64,000 nucleotides of DNA, taken from Mesorhizobium sp. 1M-11 (GTDB lineage Bacteria; Pseudomonadota; Alphaproteobacteria; Rhizobiales; Rhizobiaceae). This document shows positions 45,586-53,855 of the stretch, in pieces. The notes beneath the pieces were generated by a model, which ran no database searches, was not told where the DNA came from, and was given only the letters and a program-made list of their open reading frames with translations. Each line of letters opens with the position of its first letter. Position 1 is the first letter of the stretch. The stretch is taken from positions 310,001 through 374,000 of the forward strand of contig NZ_LJSD01000037.1 in NCBI RefSeq assembly GCF_001303895.1, written 5' to 3'. Position numbers and translations under genes: made by a program.

Positions 45586-47322
45586 CTACTCGCCCGGCAC
45601 CGGCGCCAGATCGCCGCCAAAAGCACCACCCTTTTCATCGCGCTGTTCACGTTGAGTCCTCGCACGCGCGATGACCGCCCGGCGGTTGACAGACTTGCGC
45701 TCGGCATCGATGCGCTTGATCAACAGATCGGCGCGCTCGACGCTGCCCAGCAGCGCCAGCAACGCGCCGCGTTCACCGGGAGCGATCCCTGCGCCCGCGG
45801 TCAAGGTCTGGCCACGAAGCTGCTCGACCTCGGGGAAGTTGACATGGCCGGCCGGCATTTGCGGCGCCTTCACGCCGAAGTCGGGCAGGATCTCGCGAAG
45901 GTCGAAATCCAGTTTGTCGAGCGCGGTGTCGACGATCACCTTGCCTTGCTGGCCGAAAGTCTCGCGACGGACCCGGCGCGCCACCTGATGAAGCTGCTCG
46001 GCGAGCGCCGCGGTGAAGTCCGCCTCTTCGATCAGGCTGGCGACAAGGTCGAGTTGGTCCATCGGCATATCGGACGACAGCAGTGCGGCTGAATAGGAGC
46101 GGATATCGCGCGACAGGATATCGGTCGCCAGATAGTGCTCGCCCGGATCGTTCGGCGCGCTCGCCCTGGAGCGGGCAATATCGAGGAACAGAGCCCCCGC
46201 CTTGAGGTGACGCATCGTCTCCTGCTCCACCGCAGGTACTGCCTGGCCGAGATCGGTCGAGAAACGGCGATCGAGGTATTTCGGCACCGAGAAATCTTCA
46301 ACGTCATCAGCTTCTGTGTGACCGATGCGCGACAGAACACGTTCGAACACGCCAACAAATGGAAACAGCAGAACCGTGTTGAAAACGTTGAAGAAGGTCG
46401 AATAGAGGCCGACCGCAACGGGAACCAGCGGGAACGTGTCCTTGCCGTCCACCACCACAGGCACGCTCGGATCGCCGCCAAACCATTGCATGGCCCAGCG
46501 CAGCACCTCGATCGAGACGAAAAACAGCGGGACGGTGACGAAAACCCCGATCACGTTGAACGACATATGCGCGTAGGCCGCGCGCTTGGCGTTCTTGGAG
46601 AGGTTGAGCGAGGCCATCCACGAAGTGATCGTCGTGCCGAGATCGGCACCAAGCGAAAAAGCGACGGCAGTGGTCCAGTCGAGCACACCGGCAGCGCCCA
46701 GGCCCATGACAATGCCAATGGTGGCCGACGACGAATGGATCATTGCAGTGACGCCGGCGGCGATCAGGACGCATTTCAGCAGATTGAAGTAGGAATCCGC
46801 CCTCAGCGTCTGCAGCAGTTCCATCACTTCAGGCATGTTGCGCAGTGGACGCAATCCGCCGGTCATCAGGTTGAGGCCGTAGAAGATCAGCGCGAAGCCC
46901 ATGCAGGCAAGCGCGATGTTGCGCACTTTCTCGCTCTTCGCGAAGCAATAGATGAGCGCAAAGATGCCCCCCAGGATCAGCCCGAGCGGCCCGAGCGGCA
47001 GGGCGATCAGACCGTTGCCCAGCGTGGTGCCGATGTTGGCGCCCATGATCACGCTGATGGCGGGCCTTAGCGCCACCACCCCGGCATTGACCAGGCCGAC
47101 GACCATCACGGTCATCGCCGTCGACGATTGGATCACACCGGTGATGAGGGTACCGGCAAGCACACCTTTGATCGGCGTGCCGGCCGCCTTGGCCAGGAAA
47201 TCCCGCATCTTGTTGACGGAAAGTGCCTGAATGCCGTTGGCCATGAATTCCAGGCCGAGCATGAAGATGCCCAGACCGCCGATGACGGGAACGAGGATGT
47301 CCTTGAAGATGTCGACCTGCAT
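45586..47322 (-). CDS. Na/Pi cotransporter family protein (NptA/YjbB-like)
   Basis: This 578-residue protein has two inverted Na/Pi-cotransporter repeats with QSSTAMTVMVVGLVNAG and HSSSATIGIVMGLGAAG, and GANIGTTLGN in the first. A PhoU-like helical domain occupies about residues 380-560. YjbB-type proteins export phosphate in E. coli. It lies downstream of pstS on the same strand with a 47-bp gap, so both may respond to phosphate status. Confidence 0.9.
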   Translation of the reverse strand: MQVDIFKDILVPVIGGLGIFMLGLEFMANGIQALSVNKMRDFLAKAAGTPIKGVLAGTLITGVIQSSTAMTVMVVGLVNAGVVALRPAISVIMGANIGTTLGNGLIALPLGPLGLILGGIFALIYCFAKSEKVRNIALACMGFALIFYGLNLMTGGLRPLRNMPEVMELLQTLRADSYFNLLKCVLIAAGVTAMIHSSSATIGIVMGLGAAGVLDWTTAVAFSLGADLGTTITSWMASLNLSKNAKRAAYAHMSFNVIGVFVTVPLFFVSIEVLRWAMQWFGGDPSVPVVVDGKDTFPLVPVAVGLYSTFFNVFNTVLLFPFVGVFERVLSRIGHTEADDVEDFSVPKYLDRRFSTDLGQAVPAVEQETMRHLKAGALFLDIARSRASAPNDPGEHYLATDILSRDIRSYSAALLSSDMPMDQLDLVASLIEEADFTAALAEQLHQVARRVRRETFGQQGKVIVDTALDKLDFDLREILPDFGVKAPQMPAGHVNFPEVEQLRGQTLTAGAGIAPGERGALLALLGSVERADLLIKRIDAERKSVNRRAVIARARTQREQRDEKGGAFGGDLAPVPGE

Positions 47323-47369
47323 GTCGGTGTGCCTTCCTGTGTGGACAATGCCGACGCCTTAGGGGCGCT

Positions 47370-48416
47370 CTAGTTGTTCAGGTTCGTGAGGGTCTGCGAC
47401 CAATAGCGGTCGACCTGGTCGGCGAGTTCGGGCGACACTGGGATGTAACCCAGTGCACGCGCGTCGCTGGCGCCCGCCGAATAAGCCAGCCGGAACAGGT
47501 CAAGCACGCGCTTGGTCCGCTCCATACCGCGATCCTTCGGCACCACCGCATAGGTGACGGCGGCCATCGGGTAGGCAGCGGGGCCCGGCATGTTGGTCGT
47601 ATCGGCAAAGAAATGCCGGGAAGCATTCCATCCGACGCTCGACAGCCCAGCGGCAAGACTTTCGGCAGTGGGCGCAACAAACGCCCCTGTCTCATTCCGC
47701 AACTGCACAGCTGGCAAGCCCGCGCGCGCCACCTGACCATATTCGAGATAGGTGATGCTATCGGCCGTCGTCCCAGCCAAGGCGACCAGACTGCCGGTAC
47801 CTTCCGCGCCCTGCCCGACGACCCAATTGATCAGCGTTGCCGCACCGAATTTCTCGCGCCACTGGGAACTGGTCTTCGATAGATAGCTGGTAAAGACGAA
47901 TGTTGAGCCGGAACCATCCTGGCGCCGCAGCACCTTGATGACGCGGTCCGGCAGTTGGATGTCCGGATTGAGCGTGGCGATCGCCGGGTCGGACCAGCTT
48001 TTGACTTGGCCGGAGAAGATGTCGGCCAGAGTTGGACCATCCAGTCGCAACTTGCCGGCCTCGACACCAGCGACATTGGCGACCACAGCGATACCGCCCA
48101 TGACGATCGGAAACTGCGCCACATTGCGCCTGGCAACTTCCTCCGGCGAAAGTGGCGCGTCGGTTGCGGCAAAATCCATATCCGGGTGCGAAAGTCGCAT
48201 GACGCCGGCCAGCGAGCCGACCGGCTCGTAGTCGACAGTCCAGTCGAGGGTAAAATAGTCACCCCCATCTGCCCTTGCATCCTTGTAGGCCCGTCCCCAG
48301 GCCGAGATCACCGGCGCAGCGAAAGTCGATCCCGCGCCGCGAATTGGTTCGGCGTCCGCCGGCAACGCCGACAAGATCGCCAGGCAAAATGCCCATACCC
48401 CTGAAAAATGTCTCAC
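47370..48416 (-). CDS. pstS: Phosphate-binding periplasmic protein PstS
   Basis: This 348-residue PstS has a signal peptide (to about PADA). The binding-site signature is GAGSTFAAPVISAWGRAY, followed by FAATDAPLS, LRRQDGSGSTFVFTSYLS and the C-terminal Arg/Asp-rich region. No pstCAB genes follow, so it either serves a transporter elsewhere or acts as an extra binding protein. A Pho-box-like sequence lies 42 bp upstream of its start. Confidence 0.9.
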   Translation of the reverse strand: MRHFSGVWAFCLAILSALPADAEPIRGAGSTFAAPVISAWGRAYKDARADGGDYFTLDWTVDYEPVGSLAGVMRLSHPDMDFAATDAPLSPEEVARRNVAQFPIVMGGIAVVANVAGVEAGKLRLDGPTLADIFSGQVKSWSDPAIATLNPDIQLPDRVIKVLRRQDGSGSTFVFTSYLSKTSSQWREKFGAATLINWVVGQGAEGTGSLVALAGTTADSITYLEYGQVARAGLPAVQLRNETGAFVAPTAESLAAGLSSVGWNASRHFFADTTNMPGPAAYPMAAVTYAVVPKDRGMERTKRVLDLFRLAYSAGASDARALGYIPVSPELADQVDRYWSQTLTNLNN

Positions 48417-48457
48417 GAGCGTCCCCTACGTCCGTGAAAAAACGCTAGTGGCCGCTC

Positions 48458-48475
48458 ATAACGCTAAGATGACAG
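48458..48475 (-). promoter_or_regulatory. Candidate Pho box upstream of pstS
   Basis: On the minus strand the site reads CTGTCATCTTAGCGTTAT. The first half is a perfect CTGTCAT; the second half after 4 bp matches only 4 of 7. It would be bound by PhoB. Confidence 0.5.
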
Positions 48476-48532
48476 GCGTGCGAAACTTTACCGAGGCGCA
48501 TCCGACAAAACCTGGCGCGTCGCGGATCGCGG

Positions 48533-49972
48533 CTATTCCTTTACCGTCGCCGCGTTCGCAACGCTGCCGCGCACCAGGAGGGCAACAACGGTTGCGGCAA
48601 GGATCAACATCCCCGCCACTGCAAATGTCACCCGCATCCCTGCCGCAACGGTCTCGGGATGCGCAGTCGACCCATCCACGGTACCTGAGGCGAAGGCAAA
48701 CAAGGCGCCCATGACAGATGCGCCGGTGATCAGTCCGAGATTGCGCGACAGGCTCAGCATGCCCGAAACGACGCCGCGCCGATCCGGGCTGACGTCCATC
48801 ATGACCGCCGTGTTGTTGGCTGCCTGGAACAGCTGATAACCGGGCGTCAGGATGGCAATGCCTGCGACATAGCCGGCGACACCGAAGGACGTCGGAACCA
48901 CGACGAGGACAAACGCGCCGGCCGTCATCAAGGCCAGCCCGATGATGACCACGAGCGAAGCACTGAGCCGGTCGACGATGCGGCCGGCCGGAATGCCTGT
49001 CAGGGCGGAGATCACCGGGCCAACCGACATCGCCATACCGACGAGGGCCGCATTCAGCCCGAGTGCGCGGGCAAGGTAGAAAGGCCCGACGACGAAGGTG
49101 ACCATCATGATGGTGGAAACCAGCGCGTTCATCACCAGGCTGCCGCTCAAGGAGGCATCGCGGAATGCCGAAAGCTGGATCAACGGCGAAGCCACCCTTG
49201 CTTCGACCATGACGAACAGCCCGACACCGAGAAGGGCCACCACGAGCAACGCCACATTCGGCCATCCCATATGCGCACCACCGACAGTCGTGGCGAGCGC
49301 ATAGGCAGCGAGCGTGAGGCCAAGCAACAGCGTGCCGAGACTGTCAAAGCCACCACCCTTTCCAGTCGGCTTGCCGGCGGGCAGGAAGCGAGAGGCAAGA
49401 AGAAGGTTCAGCACACCGAGCGGCACCATCACCAGGAAGATCGCCCGCCAGCTTGCCGCAGCCAGCAGAACGCCACCCAGCGAGGGCCCAAGTGCGGTGC
49501 CGATCGCCGACATGGTGCCGAGCAGGCCCATCGCGCTTCCCGTTCTGTCCTTGGCGACCGTGTCGCGCACGAATGCGATGCTGAGTGCCATCAAAACCGC
49601 GGCGCCTAACCCCTGCAAAGCGCGCGCTGCGATCAGCAACCAGAGCGAAGAGACGGCACCACACAGCCCCGAGGCCAGTGCGAACAGTGAAATGCCGCCA
49701 ATCAGCATGCGCCGATGACCGATCAGATCGCCAAGCCGCCCTGCAGTGACGATCGTGATCGTAACCGTCAGCAGATAAGCCAGCACAACCCATTGCACGC
49801 GCTGGAAAGACGTATCGAAGGCTTCCGCTAGCGATGGCAGTGCAACATTGGCGATGCTGATGCCCAGCGAGGAAAGCAGCATCGACAGCGCCAGGCTGAT
49901 CAGCGCCCAGCGTCCGCTGTCGTCAAAAGCCTGTCCTGTTGTTGCACCACGTTCGACAGCATTCGATTGCAT
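48533..49972 (-). CDS. MFS drug-efflux transporter (DHA2/EmrB-QacA type)
   Basis: This 479-residue protein has about 14 hydrophobic segments. It starts near SLALSMLLSSLGISIANVALP, motif A is GRLGDLIGHRRMLIGG, and motif C is GLLGTMSAIGTALGPSLGG. ATG 49972 has AGAGGAC upstream; a longer frame to 50029 is less likely. It is divergent from a LysR gene, which probably controls it. The drug range is unknown. Confidence 0.9.
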   Translation of the reverse strand: MQSNAVERGATTGQAFDDSGRWALISLALSMLLSSLGISIANVALPSLAEAFDTSFQRVQWVVLAYLLTVTITIVTAGRLGDLIGHRRMLIGGISLFALASGLCGAVSSLWLLIAARALQGLGAAVLMALSIAFVRDTVAKDRTGSAMGLLGTMSAIGTALGPSLGGVLLAAASWRAIFLVMVPLGVLNLLLASRFLPAGKPTGKGGGFDSLGTLLLGLTLAAYALATTVGGAHMGWPNVALLVVALLGVGLFVMVEARVASPLIQLSAFRDASLSGSLVMNALVSTIMMVTFVVGPFYLARALGLNAALVGMAMSVGPVISALTGIPAGRIVDRLSASLVVIIGLALMTAGAFVLVVVPTSFGVAGYVAGIAILTPGYQLFQAANNTAVMMDVSPDRRGVVSGMLSLSRNLGLITGASVMGALFAFASGTVDGSTAHPETVAAGMRVTFAVAGMLILAATVVALLVRGSVANAATVKE

Positions 49973-50113
49973 GATGTCCTCTGCCTTCGCCGGATCTGAA
50001 ACCACGGCCAGACAGGTAGCGCTGCACATTGCATAGCGGAAGACGCATCATTTGCACTGTATTCATGCATATGACGCCTCATCAAAACAAAGGAGATGCG
50101 TTATGATCGCCCC

Positions 50114-51049
50114 ATGTCGCATCCGGATCTCAACCTCCTGGTCACGCTCGATGTGCTGCTTGCCGAAGGCAGTGTCGCTCGCGCCGCCAAGAGACTGCGG
50201 CTCAGCGCCTCCGCGATGAGCCGCGCTCTGGCGCGGCTGCGCGAAACGACAGGCGACCCGCTCCTGGTTCGAGCCGGACGCGGGCTTGTCCCCACACCGC
50301 GTGCGCTTGAACTGCGTGAACGCGTCGGCGGTATCGTCGAAGATGCCGAAGCCATCCTCCGTCCCGCCGAAAAGCTGGATCTCACAAGGCTCACGCGGAC
50401 ATTTACGATGAGGAACTCCGACGGCTTTGTCGAAAACTTCGGCCCAGCCTTGCTTGCACGCATTGCCCGGGAGGCACCCGGTGTGCGGATGCGCTTCGTG
50501 CCGAAGCCGGACAAGGACAGCACACCGCTACGTGACGGCAGCGTGGATCTGGAAACCGGTGTGATCGGAACCACCACCGGACCGGAAATCCGGGCGCAGA
50601 CACTCTTTCGCGATCGTTTTGTCGGTGTTGTGCGTACTGGACACCCCCTGTGCGAAGGCACCGTCACCCCCGAACGCTACGCGACCGGACAGCATGTTCT
50701 CGTCTCGCGCCGCAATCTCGACAAGGGGCCGATCGACGATGCGCTGGAAATGCTGGGATTGCAGCGGGAAATTGCCACGACCGTCAGCGGCTTCCTGGAG
50801 GCACTCGTCTTCGCGCGAGCGGCGGGTCTGATCGCCAGCGTTCCAGAGCGTTACACCGGCCATCTGAGAGATGGCATGTACCGCTTCGCGCTGCCTTTCG
50901 CACTGCCGGAAATCACCATTTCTCTTTTGTGGCATCCGCGGCTCCACGCCGACCCGGCGCATCGCTGGCTGCGCGGCTGCGTGCGCGACGTTTGTACCGG
51001 AAACGACAAAGCCACCGGCGTTGCCGCCGATGGCCATGATGAAATCTGA
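50114..51049 (+). CDS. LysR-family regulator (NodD/LinR-like layout)
   Basis: This 311-residue protein has the helix-turn-helix LNLLVTLDVLLAEGSVARAA and KRLRLSASAMSRALARLR, and an effector domain with TFTMRNSDGFVENFGPAL and FVPKPDKDSTPLRDG. That pattern is typical of the subgroup in which SDxxE-like repeats occur. Starts at ATG 50096 (almost on top of GGAG) and ATG 50114 are both possible. It is divergent from the DHA2 efflux gene. Confidence 0.88.
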   Translation: MSHPDLNLLVTLDVLLAEGSVARAAKRLRLSASAMSRALARLRETTGDPLLVRAGRGLVPTPRALELRERVGGIVEDAEAILRPAEKLDLTRLTRTFTMRNSDGFVENFGPALLARIAREAPGVRMRFVPKPDKDSTPLRDGSVDLETGVIGTTTGPEIRAQTLFRDRFVGVVRTGHPLCEGTVTPERYATGQHVLVSRRNLDKGPIDDALEMLGLQREIATTVSGFLEALVFARAAGLIASVPERYTGHLRDGMYRFALPFALPEITISLLWHPRLHADPAHRWLRGCVRDVCTGNDKATGVAADGHDEI

Positions 51050-51059
51050 TCGGCTCTTC

Positions 51060-52313
51060 TTAGAGCGACGAGGTGATCTGCAACTCATCGACGCCGTCGC
51101 GACGATAGATGTCGTCGCGGAACTGCACGACACCAGTACCCGTCGACCAGGCCGAGACGTAGGTGAAGTAGACCGGAACCGGATTCGTGACGGCAACCGG
51201 GGTGCTGTTACCCGTCTTGATGGTCTCCTCGAAATGCTGGCGGCTCCAGCCCGGGGTGTCGCGCAGGATCCAGGTGACGAGGTCGCGCACATTCTGAACG
51301 CGCACGCAGCCCGATGAATCAAAACGCATCAGCTTGCCGAACAGGCTCTGCTGCGGCGTATCGTGCATGTAGACGCCGTCCGGGCTCGGGAAGTTGATCT
51401 TGACCGACGCCATGGCGTTGCCCGTGCCCGGATCCTGCCGGAAGCGATACTTGACGGCGTCTTCCGTCGACCAGTCCACGGTGGTCGGATCGACCTCTGT
51501 GCCGTCCGGCGCGAGCAGGCGGATGTGGCTGTCCTTGAGGTAATCCGGGTTCTTACGCATCAGTGGAATGATGTCCTTGCGGACGATCGACACCGGCGCA
51601 TTCCAATAGGGATTGACGATGATCTCGTTGATCTTCGAATTGACGATCGGCGTCTGGCGGTCGATCTTGCCGACAATTGCCGTGTGACGCAGCACGACGC
51701 GGTCTCCCTCCACCGCCTCGATCTGTGCGGCCGGGATGTTGACCATCACATAGCGGTTGCCGAGAAAGCCGCCCATCGCGCGCAGGCGCACCAGATTGGT
51801 TTCGAGCTGACCGAGACGGACCTGCGCCGAAATATTCATCGCGGCAAAGGTGTATTTGCCGGTGACGCCGTCAGCCGGCAGCCCATGACGGGTCTGGAAC
51901 CGCTTCAGTGCCGCATCGACGTAGGAATCGAAGGATTCCGACAGACCGGCGCTCTGCGACAGGTCGCCTGATACCATCAGCCGCTTGCGCAACGGCACGA
52001 CATCGGCGTCGGAAACACCGAGCTTCAGCTTCTTGGTTGCCGGCACTTCAGGCCACCCACCCTGAGCCACGATCTCGCGATACTGGGCGATGGCCTGCTC
52101 GGTATAGGTAACGGTCTGCGGGCTGAAGATCGGCAGCGTCGAGGCGACCTTGCCACTTTGGGTGGCGCGCGCATCGAAGGTGTCGTCCCAATTGCCCTGC
52201 CCTGCCGCCTTCAGGATACCGTCAACGGCGTCCTGAGCGCTGGCGGCACCGGCGGCAAAAGCCACGGCGAGCGCGGAAGCTCCGGTGAGAAACAGGCGGC
52301 GGCTGGTGTTCAT
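51060..52313 (-). CDS. L,D-transpeptidase (YkuD domain) with peptidoglycan-binding domain
   Basis: This 417-residue protein makes 3-3 cross-links or attaches proteins to peptidoglycan. The signal peptide begins SRRLFLTGASALAVAF, which fits a Tat signal (RR-x-F-L). A peptidoglycan-binding domain (about 125-170, FQTRHGLPADGVTG) precedes the YkuD domain with catalytic residues in MHDTP (His about 316) and RFDSSGCVRVQN (Cys about 334). It lies 400 bp downstream of the ldtR gene. In Liberibacter, LdtR is known to activate an L,D-transpeptidase gene. Confidence 0.92.
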   Translation of the reverse strand: MNTSRRLFLTGASALAVAFAAGAASAQDAVDGILKAAGQGNWDDTFDARATQSGKVASTLPIFSPQTVTYTEQAIAQYREIVAQGGWPEVPATKKLKLGVSDADVVPLRKRLMVSGDLSQSAGLSESFDSYVDAALKRFQTRHGLPADGVTGKYTFAAMNISAQVRLGQLETNLVRLRAMGGFLGNRYVMVNIPAAQIEAVEGDRVVLRHTAIVGKIDRQTPIVNSKINEIIVNPYWNAPVSIVRKDIIPLMRKNPDYLKDSHIRLLAPDGTEVDPTTVDWSTEDAVKYRFRQDPGTGNAMASVKINFPSPDGVYMHDTPQQSLFGKLMRFDSSGCVRVQNVRDLVTWILRDTPGWSRQHFEETIKTGNSTPVAVTNPVPVYFTYVSAWSTGTGVVQFRDDIYRRDGVDELQITSSL

Positions 52314-52560
52314 GAGCGTTCCAGACTTGTTCAACAATTCGACGATCGGCCATTGGGCCTGGTTAGCGGCCCGCACTCTATGGTTGCCATCCTTAACATT
52401 TAGCCAACCATATCTCGTATCTCGCTGCCGGAAAACGCACATTCGCGAGAGCAGACCAGTCAGCCAAACCCGACTGCACCGTCCGATTTCTCGCTTTCAC
52501 CGGAATATGGCGGCAATTGGGCGTGAAGCCCGCGCTTTAGACCTATGTTGCACGAAAGAA

Positions 52561-52589
52561 TGGGCCAGTGCCTTTTCGGCACCGGCCCA
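52561..52589. terminator. Hairpin, possible terminator or small-RNA stem
   Basis: TGGGCC-A-GTGCC pairs with GGCAC-C-GGCCCA around a TTTTC loop. On the plus strand a T6 run follows after nine bases; on the minus strand a T-rich stretch follows directly. Direction is undecided. Confidence 0.5.
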
Positions 52590-52670
52590 GTCCGGAGATT
52601 TTTTGGTCTCCTCCTCCCCGCTCTTTGGCGTGGTATTGAACTGCGCCGCCGAAGCGTCGCGCAAGAGAAA

Positions 52671-52693
52671 GCCCGCCGGCCTTACCGGCGGGC
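52671..52693 (-). terminator. Rho-independent terminator of ldtR
   Basis: GCCCGCCGG-CCTTA-CCGGCGGGC has a nine-bp perfect stem 20 bp past the ldtR stop, followed on the minus strand by TTTCTCTT. Confidence 0.75.
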
Positions 52694-52712
52694 AAACCCA
52701 AAAGACAGCCGC

Positions 52713-53228
52713 TCACATACGGTAGGCGATGGTGTCGTTCCAGAAGCGGTCGAGGCGCTGCAGGGCACGGTTCATCTGCTTGAACTCGTCCTGATTGATG
52801 CCGCCGACATGCTCGATCGAGCCGATGTGTCGCTCGTAGAGACCGGCTACCACCTCTGCCACCTCGTTGCCCTTGTCGGTCAGGCTGACGCGAACCGAAC
52901 GACGGTCGATGCGCGAGCGCTGATGGTTGATGAAGCCCAGGTCGACAAGCTTCTTCAGGTTATAGGATACGTTGGAACCGAGATAGTAACCGCGCGAGCG
53001 CAGCTCACCGGCGGTCAGTTCGGCGTTGCCGATGTTGAACAGCAGCAGAGCCTGGACAGCATTGATGTCGGAACGACCATTGCGATCGAACTCATCCTTG
53101 ATCACATCAAGCAAACGCCGATGCAAACGCTCGACCAGCTGAAGGGATTCCATGTAAAGCGTGCGGATGGACTCGCGGCGTTCATCGATAACGTTGGCGG
53201 TCTTCGCCACTGGACGCGAATTGATCAT
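52713..53228 (-). CDS. ldtR: MarR-family regulator LdtR
   Basis: This 171-residue winged-helix protein has AELTAGELRSRGYYLGSNVSYNLKKLVDLGF (in part), the wing RSRIDRRSVRVSLTDKG, and an N-terminal extension (MINSRPVAKTANVIDERRESIRTL). The sequence closely fits the LdtR group conserved in Rhizobiales, which controls L,D-transpeptidase genes and osmotic-stress tolerance. ATG 53228 has AGAGG upstream. An inverted repeat TCGAAT-N9-ATTCGA (53293-53313) spans a TATAAA -10-like sequence and may be its own operator. Confidence 0.85.
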   Translation of the reverse strand: MINSRPVAKTANVIDERRESIRTLYMESLQLVERLHRRLLDVIKDEFDRNGRSDINAVQALLLFNIGNAELTAGELRSRGYYLGSNVSYNLKKLVDLGFINHQRSRIDRRSVRVSLTDKGNEVAEVVAGLYERHIGSIEHVGGINQDEFKQMNRALQRLDRFWNDTIAYRM

Positions 53229-53292
53229 TGTCTTTGCCTCTCGTTTGTCGCCCGGTGATTTTTTGTTTTTTGTCACCTTGATCGCGACACTA

Positions 53293-53313
53293 TCGAATAC
53301 CTATAAAATTCGA
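53293..53313. promoter_or_regulatory. Possible autoregulatory site of ldtR
   Basis: TCGAAT-ACCTATAAA-ATTCGA is a perfect 6-bp-arm inverted repeat whose spacer holds a TATAAA-like element, 65-85 bp upstream of the ldtR start. Confidence 0.4.
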
Positions 53314-53432
53314 CTTAAACGCCAAGGCTAACAAGAGCTTACCGGTAAGAGGTTTCGAGAGAGGGTTAATAAAAACCCCGCCGAGGGAAGAAAATTAACC
53401 TAAAGATTTAGCGAATGGCCAAAAGGCCGAAA

Positions 53433-53855
53433 TCATGCGCGCCGGCGGCGTCTCTGGAAATGCACGACGAGCCTGAGTGCAACGTAGATCAAAGCCACGG
53501 CGGCATGTGTTGCGACGATCGGCCAGCGTTCGCCGAAAAGCTGCGGGTAACCCACATACATGATCGTTTCGGTCAGGGCGCAGATGAACCAGATGACGGG
53601 TCCCCACGACGCGAGCATCCACAGGCCTGCGGCGGCAAAGGGGAAGAAGACGGCCAGGATCGCGGCGGCGAGTTGCCAGTGCACCGGCATCAGGTCGAAG
53701 CGCCATAGTGGCCCTGGGTAGAAGCCGATGAGCCGAATCCAGTAGAGAACGCCGAACATCAGGCAATAGACGGCGACGATGCGCTGGAACCATTCGAAGA
53801 CGAGTTCCGTCGTCGAGGGTTCCAGAACCACGCGGCTTTGCGCGGCGTCGTTCAC
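53433..53855 (-). CDS. Four-TM membrane protein (DUF6163-like)
   Basis: This 140-residue protein has four hydrophobic segments (around IVAVYCLMFGVLYWIRLIG, LAAAILAVFFPFAAAGLW, GPVIWFICALTETIMY, IVATHAAVALIYVALRL) and an Arg-rich C-terminus. It is known only as a conserved rhizobial membrane protein. The start is GTG 53855, which overlaps the upstream stop codon as GTGA and so implies translational coupling. Confidence 0.75.
   Translation of the reverse strand: MNDAAQSRVVLEPSTTELVFEWFQRIVAVYCLMFGVLYWIRLIGFYPGPLWRFDLMPVHWQLAAAILAVFFPFAAAGLWMLASWGPVIWFICALTETIMYVGYPQLFGERWPIVATHAAVALIYVALRLVVHFQRRRRRA

Larger units (their letters stand above)
52314..52712. other. Structured intergenic region between ldtR and the L,D-transpeptidase gene
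   Basis: This 399-bp gap has no convincing gene but holds two strong hairpins (52561-52589 and 52671-52693), a T6 run at 52599-52604, and the pyrimidine tract TCTCCTCCTCCCC at 52607-52619, which is complementary to Shine-Dalgarno sequences. It could contain the transpeptidase promoter and a small RNA. Confidence 0.5.

Noticed and set aside
46135-47070. 311-codon plus-strand frame over the Na/Pi cotransporter
   Set aside because: Antisense shadow rich in Arg, Asp, His and Gln; the minus-strand protein has family motifs across the same bases.
50050-50095. Imperfect palindrome near TTCATGCATATGA between the DHA2 pump and its LysR gene
   Set aside because: The arms do not match well enough to call an operator.
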